Shown here piece after piece: positions 8,668 through 17,079 of a DNA stretch of 64,000 bases (positions are counted from its first letter, which is position 1; each line of letters starts with the position of its first letter). The translations under genes were made by a program, and so were the position numbers. The notes below the pieces were generated by a model. That model was not told where the DNA came from. It did not search any database and was given only the letters and a program-made list of their open reading frames with translations. The stretch spans positions 2,232,001-2,296,000 of the forward strand of contig NZ_JACHNE010000001.1 in the NCBI RefSeq assembly GCF_014205255.1, in the 5' to 3' direction. The DNA comes from Streptomyces caelestis (lineage in GTDB: Bacteria; Actinomycetota; Actinomycetes; Streptomycetales; Streptomycetaceae).

Positions 8668-9120
8668 TCACGACTCGGCGGTGCGCAGCCGCTTGTGGAA
8701 GTAGACGTCCTGGTGTCCGCCGGGCACGCCCTCGACGCGGGCCCGCTCCCGGAAGCCGAGACGCGGGTAGAAGCCGGGCGCCTGGAAGCTGTACGTGGAG
8801 ACGATCATGTCCGTGCAGCCGCGCCGGACGGCCTCGGTCTCCGCGGCGCGCATCAGCCGGCCGCCCCAGCCGGCGTGCCGCTGGTCCGCGCGTACCCAGA
8901 GCATGTCCACGGAAGCCAGGCTGCCCCAGGTCCAGGCGGTGAGTCCGCCGATCAGGTCGCCGGACTCGTCGGTGACGCGGACGGAGAGCGGCTCGGTCGT
9001 GGCGCCGTCGGCGGCGGCGGTGTTGAAGGCGGTCAGCTCCTCGTCGAGCCGCTTCTCGAGTTCGTCGTCCTGGCCGCCCACCTCGAGCGAGGCGGCGACG
9101 AAGCGCTGTTCGCTGGTCAC
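8668..9120 (-). CDS. GNAT-family N-acetyltransferase
   Basis: This 150-residue single GNAT domain transfers an acetyl group from acetyl-CoA to an unidentified acceptor. Motif A is WVRADQRHAGWGGRLMRAAE (the Q/R-x-x-G-x-G/A acetyl-CoA loop near residue 85), followed by the FYPRLGF motif typical of the fold's last strands. I chose GTG 9120 (VTSEQRF) over the upstream codon at 9195 because the extra 25 residues are low-complexity Arg/Pro. The ribosome-binding site is weak, so the start is uncertain. Confidence 0.82.
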   Translation of the reverse strand: MTSEQRFVAASLEVGGQDDELEKRLDEELTAFNTAAADGATTEPLSVRVTDESGDLIGGLTAWTWGSLASVDMLWVRADQRHAGWGGRLMRAAETEAVRRGCTDMIVSTYSFQAPGFYPRLGFRERARVEGVPGGHQDVYFHKRLRTAES

Positions 9121-9242
9121 GGCCCGGATTCTGCCAGCGGCCCAGGGCGGCGACGACCGGTTTTCGCGGCGCCGGCGCGGCCCCGCGGCCGTCACGCTTT
9201 CGTACAGTGGAACCGGGTTCAGGGGCGTCTTGGGGGTCAGGC

Positions 9243-10130
9243 GTGGCGAACGACGGGCCGGTCGAGCACGGCTACCCGCATCTGGAGACGGTGCGGGCCG
9301 CCATCACGGCGCTGTACAAGCGACTGTCGTACGACACGATCCAGACGTTCGCCACCAGTGTGCTCCCCGCCGACGTGGCGTTCTGCGACACCGACGACCT
9401 GTATCTGGGGGCGCAGCGGGTGGCGCACGAGCTGGTGCGGCACTACCGGCTGCCGGACGCCCGGCTGATCGTGAGCTTCCGGGAGATGCGGCACGCGGCG
9501 AACGTCGAGCTCGCGGCCGGGCCGGAGTACTTCGTGGAGCTGAACGACCGGTTCCGTACGCATCGGCGGGACATCGGGGCGGCTCTGGCGCACGAGGTGA
9601 TGCACGTGTACCTGCACCGCCTCGACCTGTCCTTCCCGGGCGTGCGGGACAACGAGATCCTGACGGACACCGCGACGACGTATCTGGGCGCGGGCTGGCT
9701 GCTGCTGGACGCGTACCGGGAGGACCGGGCGTCGTCCCAGAAGCTGGGGTATCTCACGCCGGAGGAGTTCGGGTACGTGCTGGCCAAGCGCGCGCTGGTC
9801 TTCGGGGAGGACCCGTCGGTGTGGTTCACCAGTCCGCAGGCGTACACGGCGTACGTGAAGGGGAGGGAACTGGCCCGTCGCGACGAGCAGCAGCCGCCCT
9901 TGACGGCGGCGGGGTGGGCGGGGCGGCGGCGGTATGCGCGCGACCGGCGGCACGCGCCGGCCGGGCCGCCGCAGCCGAGTGTGCGGTACTCGTTCACCCC
10001 GGACGGGGGTGGGCGGTTGTGGGTGTCGTTTCCCTGCCCGACCTGTCATCAGCGGATCAGGGTGCCGGTGCGGGGGCGGGTCCGGGCGCGGTGTGCGTTG
10101 TGCCGGAGCGTGTTGGAGTGTGACACCTAG
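9243..10130 (+). CDS. Metallopeptidase-like protein with HEXXH motif and C-terminal zinc ribbon
   Basis: I do not recognise a named family. The 295-residue protein has a mid-protein motif ALAHEVMHVYLHR (HEXXH) followed about 15 residues later by NEILTDTATTYLGAG, where an acidic residue could be the third zinc ligand. That arrangement fits a gluzincin-like peptidase. The last 35 residues hold two cysteine pairs, CPTC and CALC, typical of a zinc ribbon. There is no signal peptide, so it is cytoplasmic. I chose GTG 9243, with GGGGG six or seven bases upstream, over 9207. It converges on the SDR gene at 10172. Confidence 0.7.
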   Translation: MANDGPVEHGYPHLETVRAAITALYKRLSYDTIQTFATSVLPADVAFCDTDDLYLGAQRVAHELVRHYRLPDARLIVSFREMRHAANVELAAGPEYFVELNDRFRTHRRDIGAALAHEVMHVYLHRLDLSFPGVRDNEILTDTATTYLGAGWLLLDAYREDRASSQKLGYLTPEEFGYVLAKRALVFGEDPSVWFTSPQAYTAYVKGRELARRDEQQPPLTAAGWAGRRRYARDRRHAPAGPPQPSVRYSFTPDGGGRLWVSFPCPTCHQRIRVPVRGRVRARCALCRSVLECDT

Positions 10131-10171
10131 GACTGCGCTGGGGTGGGGCGAAGGAACGCTCGCCGGTCTTC

Positions 10172-11095
10172 CTACGCCCCGTACACGCGCCCGGGCTCGT
10201 CCGCCTCCGTCAGCAGTTGGCGCGCCGCCCGCCCCGCCTCCGCCGGATCCCACCGCTCGCCCTTGTCCACGCTCGGGCCCGGACGCCAGCCCTCCATCAC
10301 CGTGATGCGGCCGCCCTCCGCCTCGAAGACCCGGCCCGTCACCCCCGCGCTCGCGGCCGAGCCGAGCCAGACGACCAGGGGCGAGACGTTCTCCGGGGCC
10401 ATCGCGTCGAAGCCGGAGTCGGGCGCCGCCATGGTGTCGGCGAAGGTGCGCTCCGTCATGCGGGTCCGGGCGGCGGGGGCGATCGCGTTGACCTGAACGC
10501 CGTAGCCGCGCAGTTCGGCCGCCGCGACCAGGGTCAGCGCGACGATCCCGGCCTTGGCGGCGCTGTAGTTGCCTTGTCCGACCGAGCCCAGCAGGCCCGC
10601 GCCGCTGCTGGTGTTGACGATCCGCGCCTCGGGCGGGCGGCCCGCCTTGGCCTCGGACCGCCAGTGCGCGGCGGCGTGCCGCAGGGGCAGGAAGTGGCCC
10701 TTGAGGTGGACCCGTACGACGGCGTCGAAGTCGTCCTCGTCGAGGTTGACCAGCATCCGGTCGCGCAGGAAGCCCGCGTTGTTGACGAGCGTGTCGAGCC
10801 TGCCGTACGCCTCCAGCGCCGTCCGGACGAGGGAGGCGGCGCCCTCGGTCGTGGCGATGTCGCCGCCGTGCGGCACCGCCTCGCCGCCCGCCGCGCGGAT
10901 CTCCTCGGCGACGCGGGCGGCCGGGCTGTCGCGGCCGGGCGTCCCGTCGGCTCCGGGTGTGCCGTCGAGGCCGACGCCGAGGTCGTTGACGACGAGCCGC
11001 GCGCCCTCGGCGGCGAACGCGAGGGCGTGGGCGCGGCCGAGCCCCCGGCCCGCGCCGGTGACGACGACGACCCTCCCGCAGCAGATTCCGCTCAT
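10172..11095 (-). CDS. SDR-family oxidoreductase of the steroid ring C/D cluster
   Basis: This 307-residue short-chain dehydrogenase has the NAD(P) motif TGAGRGLG at the N-terminus, a NNAGFLRD segment and the catalytic YSAAKAGI. Its length and position match the SDR next to echA20/ipdAB in the mycobacterial KstR2 regulon (Rv3548c in M. tuberculosis, from memory). The substrate is probably a hydroxyacyl-CoA intermediate. ATG 11095 has AAGGAG seven bases upstream. It is the second gene of a leftward operon starting at the KstR2-like site near 11885. Confidence 0.82.
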   Translation of the reverse strand: MSGICCGRVVVVTGAGRGLGRAHALAFAAEGARLVVNDLGVGLDGTPGADGTPGRDSPAARVAEEIRAAGGEAVPHGGDIATTEGAASLVRTALEAYGRLDTLVNNAGFLRDRMLVNLDEDDFDAVVRVHLKGHFLPLRHAAAHWRSEAKAGRPPEARIVNTSSGAGLLGSVGQGNYSAAKAGIVALTLVAAAELRGYGVQVNAIAPAARTRMTERTFADTMAAPDSGFDAMAPENVSPLVVWLGSAASAGVTGRVFEAEGGRITVMEGWRPGPSVDKGERWDPAEAGRAARQLLTEADEPGRVYGA

Positions 11096-11120
11096 CTCAG
11101 GTCTCCTTGTCCGCGTCATC

Positions 11121-11861
11121 TCAGGTCTCGTCGTTCGCTGTCGAGGCGTCCAGGAACGCGGGCCGCTCCCCGCCCCCGTGGACGAGCAGACTCGCCCCGC
11201 TGATGTAGGCGGCGGCGTCCGAGGCGAGGAAGACCGCGGCCCGGCCGACGTCGGACGGCTCGGCGAGACGGCCGAGCGGGACGGTGCGGGCGACGGCGGC
11301 GATGCCGTCCTGGTCGCCGTAGTGGAGGTGGGACAGTTCGGTGTGGACCATGCCGACGACCAGGGTGTTGACCCGGATGTCGGGCGCCCACTCCACGGCC
11401 ATCGAGCGGGCGAGGTTCTCCAGGCCCGCCTTGGCGGCACCGTAGGCGGCGGTGCCCGGTGAGGGGCGGCCTCCGCTGACGCTGCCGATCATGACGATGG
11501 AGCCCTTGGCCCGACGGAGGTGCTCGTACGCGGCGAGGGACACGGTCAGCGGAGCCAGGAGGTTGAGCTCCACCACGCGCGCGTGCCGGTCGGCGCCGGC
11601 GTGGGTGAGCGGGCGGTGGGGGCTGCCGCCAGCGTTGTTGACGAGGACGTCCAGCCGGGGCAGCTCGCCGCACAGGCGCCGGACGGCCTCGGCGTCGCGG
11701 ACGTCCAGCGGAGCGAACTCCGTTCCGGGTAGCGGGACTTCCGGCGGGCGGCGGGCGCAGACCACGACTTCGGCGCCGGCCCGTACGAAGGCACGCGCGA
11801 TGCCGGCACCGACGCCCCGGGTCCCGCCCGTGACGACGGCGACCTTCCCGTCCAGCTCCAT
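11121..11861 (-). CDS. SDR-family oxidoreductase, first gene of the leftward steroid operon
   Basis: This 246-residue short-chain dehydrogenase has the cofactor motif TGGTRGVGAG, NNAGG, catalytic Ser in GSVSGG and YGAAKAG. It lies 25 bases upstream of the other SDR and divergent from echA20, the same arrangement I recall for Rv3549c in M. tuberculosis. The KstR2-like palindrome lies 17-35 bases before its ATG. The precise oxidation step is not known to me. Confidence 0.82.
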   Translation of the reverse strand: MELDGKVAVVTGGTRGVGAGIARAFVRAGAEVVVCARRPPEVPLPGTEFAPLDVRDAEAVRRLCGELPRLDVLVNNAGGSPHRPLTHAGADRHARVVELNLLAPLTVSLAAYEHLRRAKGSIVMIGSVSGGRPSPGTAAYGAAKAGLENLARSMAVEWAPDIRVNTLVVGMVHTELSHLHYGDQDGIAAVARTVPLGRLAEPSDVGRAAVFLASDAAAYISGASLLVHGGGERPAFLDASTANDET

Positions 11862-11868
11862 TCGCTGC

Positions 11869-11903
11869 TACCTTTCACCTAACAAACGTTTGGTGGAAAG
11901 GTA
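11869..11903. promoter_or_regulatory. KstR2-like operator in the SDR/echA20 divergent promoter
   Basis: The core CAAACGTTTG (11883-11892) is a perfect 10-bp palindrome, and AACAAACGTTTGGT fits the AnCAA-n4-TTGnT form of reported KstR2 sites. An outer inverted repeat, TACCTTTC/GAAAGGTA, brackets it. The same pattern recurs at 17879-17898, upstream of the other half of the cluster. It lies within the 54 bases between the two divergent start codons. Confidence 0.75.
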
Positions 11904-11915
11904 GCTGATGCGGCC

Positions 11916-12659
11916 ATGGGTGTCTCCACCTCGTGCGTGGAAAAGGGCGTAGCCGTCGTCACGGTCGGCTTCCCGCCGGTGAACGCCCTGCCGGTGGCCG
12001 GCTGGTTCGCCCTGGCCGACGCGGTGCGCGCGGCCGGGCGCGACCCGGAGGTCCGGTGCGTGGTGCTGACGGCCGAGGGGCGCGGGTTCAACGCGGGCGT
12101 GGACATCAAGGAGCTGCAGAAGGACGGCAACAGCGCGTTGATCGGCGCCAACCACGCCTGCGCGGAGGCCTTCGCCGCGGTGTACGACTGCGCGGTGCCG
12201 GTCGTGGCGGCGGTGCACGGTTTCTGCCTGGGCGGCGGTATCGGGCTGGTGGGCAACGCGGACGTGATCGTGGCGAGCGAGGACGCCGTCTTCGGGCTGC
12301 CCGAGCTGGACCGGGGCGCGCTGGGCGCGGCCACCCATCTGGCCCGGCTGGTCCCGCAGCACCTGATGCGCGCCCTGTACTACACCTCGCGCACGGCGAC
12401 CGCGGCCGAGCTGCACGCGCACGGCTCGGTGTGGCGGGTCGTGCCGCGCGGGGAACTGCGAGCCGCCACGCTGACTCTGGCCCGCGAGATCGCCGCCAAG
12501 GACGGGCAGCTGCTGCGCCTGGCCAAGGCCGCCATCAACGGCATCGATCCGGTCGACGTGCGCCGCAGCTACCGCTTCGAGCAGGGCTTCACGTTCGAGG
12601 CGGGCCTGAGCGGGGTGGCCGACCGGGTGCGCGCCGGCTTCGGGAAGGAGGGCGCGTAG
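11916..12659 (+). CDS. echA20: Enoyl-CoA hydratase-family protein, EchA20-like ring hydrolase
   Basis: This 247-residue crotonase-fold protein lies directly upstream of ipdAB. In mycobacteria, EchA20 hydrolytically opens a ring of the bicyclic CoA thioester left after steroid ring A/B removal (HIEC-CoA to COCHEA-CoA). Crotonase features visible are RGFNAGVDIKEL (oxyanion-hole region) and GFCLGGGIGLV. The start is ATG 11916. The stop codon directly abuts the GTG of ipdA. The family assignment is firm; the EchA20 assignment rests on gene context and on resemblance to the remembered homologue. Confidence 0.85.
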   Translation: MGVSTSCVEKGVAVVTVGFPPVNALPVAGWFALADAVRAAGRDPEVRCVVLTAEGRGFNAGVDIKELQKDGNSALIGANHACAEAFAAVYDCAVPVVAAVHGFCLGGGIGLVGNADVIVASEDAVFGLPELDRGALGAATHLARLVPQHLMRALYYTSRTATAAELHAHGSVWRVVPRGELRAATLTLAREIAAKDGQLLRLAKAAINGIDPVDVRRSYRFEQGFTFEAGLSGVADRVRAGFGKEGA

Positions 12660-13496
12660 GTGAGCGACAAGACGATGACGGCCGACGAGGCCGTGTCCCG
12701 CCTGTCCAGCGGCATGACCCTCGGCATCGGCGGCTGGGGCTCGCGCCGCAAGCCGATGGCCCTGGTGAGAGCACTGCTCAGGTCGGAGGTCACCGATCTC
12801 ACCGTCGTCTCGTACGGCGGCCCGGACGTGGGCATGCTGGCCGCCGCCGGGCGGATCCGGAAGCTGGTCACGGCCTTCGTCACCCTCGACTCGATCCCCC
12901 TGGAGCCGCACTACCGCGCGGCCCGCGAGCGTGGCGCCTTCGCGCTGACGGAGATCGACGAGGCGATGTTCATGTGGGGCCTGCACGCGGCGGTGAACCG
13001 GCTGCCGTTCCTGCCGGTGCGGGCCGGCCTCGGCTCGGACGTGATGCGGGTCAACCCCGGTTTACGGACGGTCACGTCACCGTACGAGGACGGGGAGACG
13101 TTCGTGGCGATGCCCGCCCTGCGGCTCGACGCGGCCCTGGTGCACATGAACCGGGCCGACCGGCTGGGCAACGGGCAGTACCTGGGCCCGGACCCGTACT
13201 TCGACGACCTGTTCTGCGAGGCCGCGGACGCGGCGTACGTCAGCTGCGAACGGATCGTCGACACGGCCGAGCTGACGAAGGCGGCACCACCGCAGACCCT
13301 GCTGGTCAAGCGGCACATGGTGACCGGCGTCGTGGAGGCCCCGAACGGGGCGCACTTCACGTCCTGCGCGCCCGACTACGGCCGGGACGAGGCCTTCCAG
13401 AAGACGTACGCGACGACGCCCTGGCCCCAGTTCGCGGCCCGGTTCCTCGCCGGGGACGAGCAGGCCTACCGGTCGGCCGTCGAGGAGGGGACATGA
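12660..13496 (+). CDS. ipdA: IpdA, CoA-transferase-like ring hydrolase subunit A
   Basis: This 278-residue class I CoA-transferase-fold subunit pairs with IpdB. In steroid degraders IpdAB opens the last ring of COCHEA-CoA by a retro-Claisen hydrolysis instead of transferring CoA. GIGGWGSRRKPMALVRAL and VVSYGGPD near the N-terminus, and FTSCAPDYGRDE near the C-terminus, are segments I recognise from IpdA proteins. GTG 12660 follows the echA20 stop without a gap. The stop overlaps the ipdB ATG by four bases, which fits a heteromeric enzyme made in equal amounts. Confidence 0.9.
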   Translation: MSDKTMTADEAVSRLSSGMTLGIGGWGSRRKPMALVRALLRSEVTDLTVVSYGGPDVGMLAAAGRIRKLVTAFVTLDSIPLEPHYRAARERGAFALTEIDEAMFMWGLHAAVNRLPFLPVRAGLGSDVMRVNPGLRTVTSPYEDGETFVAMPALRLDAALVHMNRADRLGNGQYLGPDPYFDDLFCEAADAAYVSCERIVDTAELTKAAPPQTLLVKRHMVTGVVEAPNGAHFTSCAPDYGRDEAFQKTYATTPWPQFAARFLAGDEQAYRSAVEEGT

Positions 13497-14212
13497 CGGA
13501 GGCCACCCGCGCGGAGTACTGCGTGATCGCGTGCGCCGAGGCCTGGCGGGGCGACGGCGAGGTCCTCGCGAGTCCCATGGGGCTGATCCCCTCCCTCGGC
13601 GCCCGGCTCGCCCGGCTCACCTTCGCGCCGGACCTGCTGCTGACCGACGGGGAGGCTCTGCTGATCCGCCCGGACGGGACGCCGGAGGGCTGGCTGCCGT
13701 ACCGGCAGCACCTGGCCCTGGTCACGGGCGGCCGGCGGCACGTGATGATGGGCGCGAGCCAGATCGACCGGTTCGGCAACCAGAACATCTCGTGCATCGG
13801 CGACTGGGAGCGGCCGATGCGGCAGCTCCTCGGAGTGCGCGGCGCACCGGTCAACACCCTCAACCATCCGACCAGTTACTGGATCCCGAGGCACTCCCGG
13901 CGGGTCTTCGTCGAGCGGGTCGACATGGTCTGCGGAGTCGGGTACGACCACGCGGCCGGAGCGCGTCACCACCGCATCCCGCGGGTCGTCTCCGACCTGG
14001 GCGTCTTCGACTTCGCCACGCCCGACCGCTCGATGCGGCCGGCCTCGCTGCACCCGGGTGTCACGCTGGAGCAGGTCAGGGAGGCGACGGGCTTCGAGCT
14101 CGCCGTCCCGGACGAGGTGCCGCCGACGCGCGAGCCGACCGCCGAGGAGCTCCGGCTGATCCGCGAGGTCCTCGACCCGGCCGGCACCCGTACCAGAGAG
14201 GTCGCCTCGTGA
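13493..14212 (+). CDS. ipdB: IpdB, CoA-transferase-like ring hydrolase subunit B
   Basis: This 239-residue partner of IpdA completes the heteromeric ring-opening hydrolase of the steroid C/D pathway. Characteristic segments are SPMGLIPSLGARLARLTFAP, LTDGEALL, MMGASQIDRFGNQN and LGVFDFATPDRSMR. The ATG at 13493 overlaps the ipdA stop (ATGA), and the downstream ipdC start overlaps its stop. Both subunits are full length compared with what I recall for M. tuberculosis, so the enzyme is probably functional. Confidence 0.9.
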   Translation: MTEATRAEYCVIACAEAWRGDGEVLASPMGLIPSLGARLARLTFAPDLLLTDGEALLIRPDGTPEGWLPYRQHLALVTGGRRHVMMGASQIDRFGNQNISCIGDWERPMRQLLGVRGAPVNTLNHPTSYWIPRHSRRVFVERVDMVCGVGYDHAAGARHHRIPRVVSDLGVFDFATPDRSMRPASLHPGVTLEQVREATGFELAVPDEVPPTREPTAEELRLIREVLDPAGTRTREVAS

Positions 14213-15261
14213 TGGAGACGGCACTGACCCGGCTGACCGGCGTCCGCCATCCCCTCGTGCAGACCGGGATGGGCTGGGTGGCGGGCCCGCGCCTGGTCTC
14301 CGCCACGGCGAACGCGGGCGCGCTCGGCATCCTGGCCTCCGCGACGATGACGCTCGACCGGCTGCGGGCGTCCGTCCGGGAGGTCCGGGCCCGTACCGAC
14401 GCGCCGTTCGGGGTGAACCTGCGCGCCGACGCGGCGGACGCCGGCGACCGGGTGCGGATCCTGATCGAGGAGGGCGTCCGGGTCGCCTCCTTCGCCCTGG
14501 CCCCGTCCCGGGAGCTGATCGGCGAGCTCAAGGAGGCCGGTGTGGTCGTCATGCCCACCGTGGGGGCGCGGCGGCATGCCGAGAAGGTCGCGGCGTGGGG
14601 CGCGGACGCGGTCCTCGTGCAGGGCGCGGAGGGCGGCGGGCACACCGGCGAGGTGGCCACGACGGTGCTGCTGCCGCAGGTGGTCGACGCCGTGGACCTG
14701 CCGGTCGTGGCGGCGGGCGGGTTCTTCGACGGGCGGGGACTGGTCGCGGCGCTGGCCTACGGGGCGGCGGGCGTCGCCATGGGTACGCGGTTCCTGCTCA
14801 CCTCGGACTCGACCGTGCCGGAGGCGGTGAAGGCGCGGTACCTGGCGGCGACGGTGCGGGACGTGACGGTCACCAGGGCGGTGGACGGGCTTCCGCATCG
14901 CATGCTGCGCACGGAACTGGTCGAGGCGCTGGAGCGGTCCGGCCGGGTGAGGGGTGCCCTCCAGGCGGTCCGCAGGGCGGCGGGCTACCGGAAGCTGTCC
15001 GGCACGAGCTGGCGCCGGATGCTCCAGGACGGCCTCGCCCTCAGGCACGGCAAGGACCTGGCCTGGAGCCAGGTCCTGCTCGCCGCGAACACCCCGATGC
15101 TGCTCAAGGCGTCCATGGTGGACGGCCGTACGGATCTGGGGGTGATGGCGTCCGGGCAGGTCGCCGGGGTGATCGACGACCTGCCCTCGTGCGCGGAGGT
15201 GGTGGAGCGGATCATGCGGGAGGCCGAGGACACCCGTCGGCGTCTCACAGCCTCTCGATGA
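14212..15261 (+). CDS. ipdC: IpdC, flavin-dependent oxidoreductase (2-nitropropane dioxygenase fold)
   Basis: This 349-residue TIM-barrel FMN enzyme of the nitronate monooxygenase superfamily has QTGMGWVAGPRLVSA at the start, an FMN-phosphate region VQGAEGGGHTGE and VAAGGFFDGRG. In steroid catabolism IpdC is required for a redox step on the HIP-derived CoA thioester before ring opening. ATG 14212 shares one base with the ipdB stop; the GTG at 14209 is an alternative. The 3' end overlaps the convergent fadA6 gene by 17 bases, so no terminator separates them. Confidence 0.86.
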   Translation: METALTRLTGVRHPLVQTGMGWVAGPRLVSATANAGALGILASATMTLDRLRASVREVRARTDAPFGVNLRADAADAGDRVRILIEEGVRVASFALAPSRELIGELKEAGVVVMPTVGARRHAEKVAAWGADAVLVQGAEGGGHTGEVATTVLLPQVVDAVDLPVVAAGGFFDGRGLVAALAYGAAGVAMGTRFLLTSDSTVPEAVKARYLAATVRDVTVTRAVDGLPHRMLRTELVEALERSGRVRGALQAVRRAAGYRKLSGTSWRRMLQDGLALRHGKDLAWSQVLLAANTPMLLKASMVDGRTDLGVMASGQVAGVIDDLPSCAEVVERIMREAEDTRRRLTASR

Positions 15262-16402
15262 TCGTCACATTGGCCTGTCCGCCGCCCTCGCACATGGTCT
15301 GCAGGCCGAACCGGCCGCCGGTGCGCTCCAGTTCGTGCAGCAGGGTCGTCATCAGCTTCACGCCGGTCGCGCCGAGCGGGTGGCCCAGCGCGATGGCACC
15401 GCCGTTGACGTTGACCTTCTCCGGGTCCGCACCCGTCTCCTTCAGCCAGGCCAGGACGACCGGGGCGAAGGCCTCGTTGATCTCGACGAGGTCGATGTCG
15501 CCGATGGTCATGCCGGTCTTCTTCAGGGCGTGGGCGGTGGCCGGGATGGGGGCGGTGAGCATGCGGATCGGGTCCTCGCCGCGCACCGAGAGGTGGTGCA
15601 CACGCGCGCGGGGGGTGAGCCCGTGTTCGCGCACGGCCCGCTCGGAGGCCAGCAGCATCGCCGCCGCCCCGTCGGAGACCTGCGAGGAGCAGGCGGCCGT
15701 GATCGTGCCGCCGTCGACGACCGGCTTCAGTCCCGCCATCTTCTCCAGTGAGGTGTCCCGGCGCGGGCCCTCGTCGGCCAGGACCTCCCCGTACGGCACG
15801 CTCTCGCGGCCGAAGCGGCCCTCGTCGATCGCCCGCACCGCCCGCTGATGGGACCGCAGGGCGAACTCCTCCTGGTCCTGCCTGCTGATCCCCCACTTCG
15901 CGGCGATCGTCTCGGCGCCCACGAACTGGTTCACGGGCTTGTCCCCGTACCGCGCCCGCCAGCCCGCACTGCCCGCGAACGGGCCCTCGGTCAGCCCCAG
16001 CGGCTCGGCGGCCTGCCGGGTGGCGAAGGCGATGGGGATCATCGACATGTTCTGCACACCGCCGGCGACCACCAGGTCCTGCGTGCCGGACAGCACGGCC
16101 TGCGCCGCGAAGTGCACGGCCTGCTGCGAGGACCCGCACTGCCGGTCGACGGTCACGCCCGGCACCTCCTCGGGCAGCCCGGCCGCCAGCCAGCAGGTCC
16201 GCGCGATGTCCCCCGCCTGCGGCCCCACGGCGTCCAGACAGCCGAGGACGACGTCCTCCACGGCGGCCGGGTCGACGCCCGAGCGGCTCATCAGCTCCTT
16301 CAGCACATGCGCGCCGAGGTCGGCCGGATGGACCGCGCTCAGTCCTCCCCCGCGCCGCCCGACGGGCGTGCGGACCGCTTCGACGATGTAGGCCTCGGCC
16401 AT
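15245..16402 (-). CDS. fadA6: Acetyl-CoA acetyltransferase (thiolase), FadA6-like
   Basis: This 385-residue thiolase has the nucleophilic Cys in VDRQCGSSQQAVHFAA, the NEAFAPV motif, GGAIALGHPLGATG and a C-terminal CEGGGQ with the second catalytic Cys. In the KstR2 regulon FadA6 thiolyses the linear 3-oxoacyl-CoA made by IpdAB. ATG 16402 has a GAGGGAG ribosome-binding site. It lies 23 bases downstream of kstR2 in a leftward operon ipdF-kstR2-fadA6. Confidence 0.88.
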   Translation of the reverse strand: MAEAYIVEAVRTPVGRRGGGLSAVHPADLGAHVLKELMSRSGVDPAAVEDVVLGCLDAVGPQAGDIARTCWLAAGLPEEVPGVTVDRQCGSSQQAVHFAAQAVLSGTQDLVVAGGVQNMSMIPIAFATRQAAEPLGLTEGPFAGSAGWRARYGDKPVNQFVGAETIAAKWGISRQDQEEFALRSHQRAVRAIDEGRFGRESVPYGEVLADEGPRRDTSLEKMAGLKPVVDGGTITAACSSQVSDGAAAMLLASERAVREHGLTPRARVHHLSVRGEDPIRMLTAPIPATAHALKKTGMTIGDIDLVEINEAFAPVVLAWLKETGADPEKVNVNGGAIALGHPLGATGVKLMTTLLHELERTGGRFGLQTMCEGGGQANVTIIERL

Positions 16403-16425
16403 GGCAACTCCCTCACGTAAAAGGG

Positions 16426-17064
16426 CTATTCGCGTACGGCGATCCCGTCCAGCACCATCGACAGGTACTGCCGGGCGATCTCGTCCGGGCTGTGCTGCCC
16501 GCCCGGCCGGTACCAGGACGCGGCCACCCACACCGTGTCGCGCACGAAGCGGTAGGTGAGCCGGACGTCGAGGTCGGCCCGGAAGGCCCGCTCGGCGACG
16601 CCGCGCTCCAGCGTGGACAGCCATGCCTTCTCGAATCTGCGCTGCGACTCGGCGAGGAACGTGAACCGCTCCTGCGCCACCAGCTGCTTGCTCTCCTTCT
16701 GGTAGATCGCGACGGCCGCGCGATGCCGGTCGATCTCCCGGAACGACTCGGTGACCAGGGCCTGAAGCGTCTCGCGCGGCCCGAGTCCGGCACCCAGGAC
16801 GGCGTCGTAGCCGTCCCAGAGCTCGTCGAGGAAGGTGCGCAGGATTTCCTCCAGCATCGACTCCTTGGAGTCGAAGTGGTAATAGAGGCTGCCGGCGAGC
16901 ATCCCCGCGTGGTCCGCGATCTTGCGGACGGTGGTGGCGTTGTAGCCCTGCTCGGCGAAGACCTCGGCGGCGGTGCCGAGGAGTTCGCCGCGGCGGTCGC
17001 GGGCGGCGGCGGCCGCGGGGGGCTCTGTGGCGGTCACCTGGGGATTGTTCTTCGTAGGAGGCAC
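16426..17064 (-). CDS. kstR2: TetR-family repressor, KstR2-like
   Basis: This 212-residue TetR regulator has an N-terminal helix-turn-helix at about residues 28-70 (AAEVFAEQGYNATTVRKIAD, then GSLYYHFDSKESML), preceded by a 22-residue Ala/Pro-rich leader. The C-terminal domain should bind the inducer, which is HIP-CoA for KstR2. It sits between fadA6 and ipdF as in mycobacteria. The two palindromes at 11869-11903 and 17879-17898 are its likely targets, and the second would give autoregulation. Confidence 0.85.
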   Translation of the reverse strand: MPPTKNNPQVTATEPPAAAAARDRRGELLGTAAEVFAEQGYNATTVRKIADHAGMLAGSLYYHFDSKESMLEEILRTFLDELWDGYDAVLGAGLGPRETLQALVTESFREIDRHRAAVAIYQKESKQLVAQERFTFLAESQRRFEKAWLSTLERGVAERAFRADLDVRLTYRFVRDTVWVAASWYRPGGQHSPDEIARQYLSMVLDGIAVRE

Positions 17065-17079
17065 GGGTCCATTGTCGTC

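Noticed and set aside
12660..14212. Ordinary 3-oxoacid CoA-transferase (ScoA/ScoB) for ketone-body use
   Set aside because: The segments GWGSRRKPM and GASQIDRFGNQN and the echA20-ipdC-fadA6-kstR2 context fit IpdAB better.
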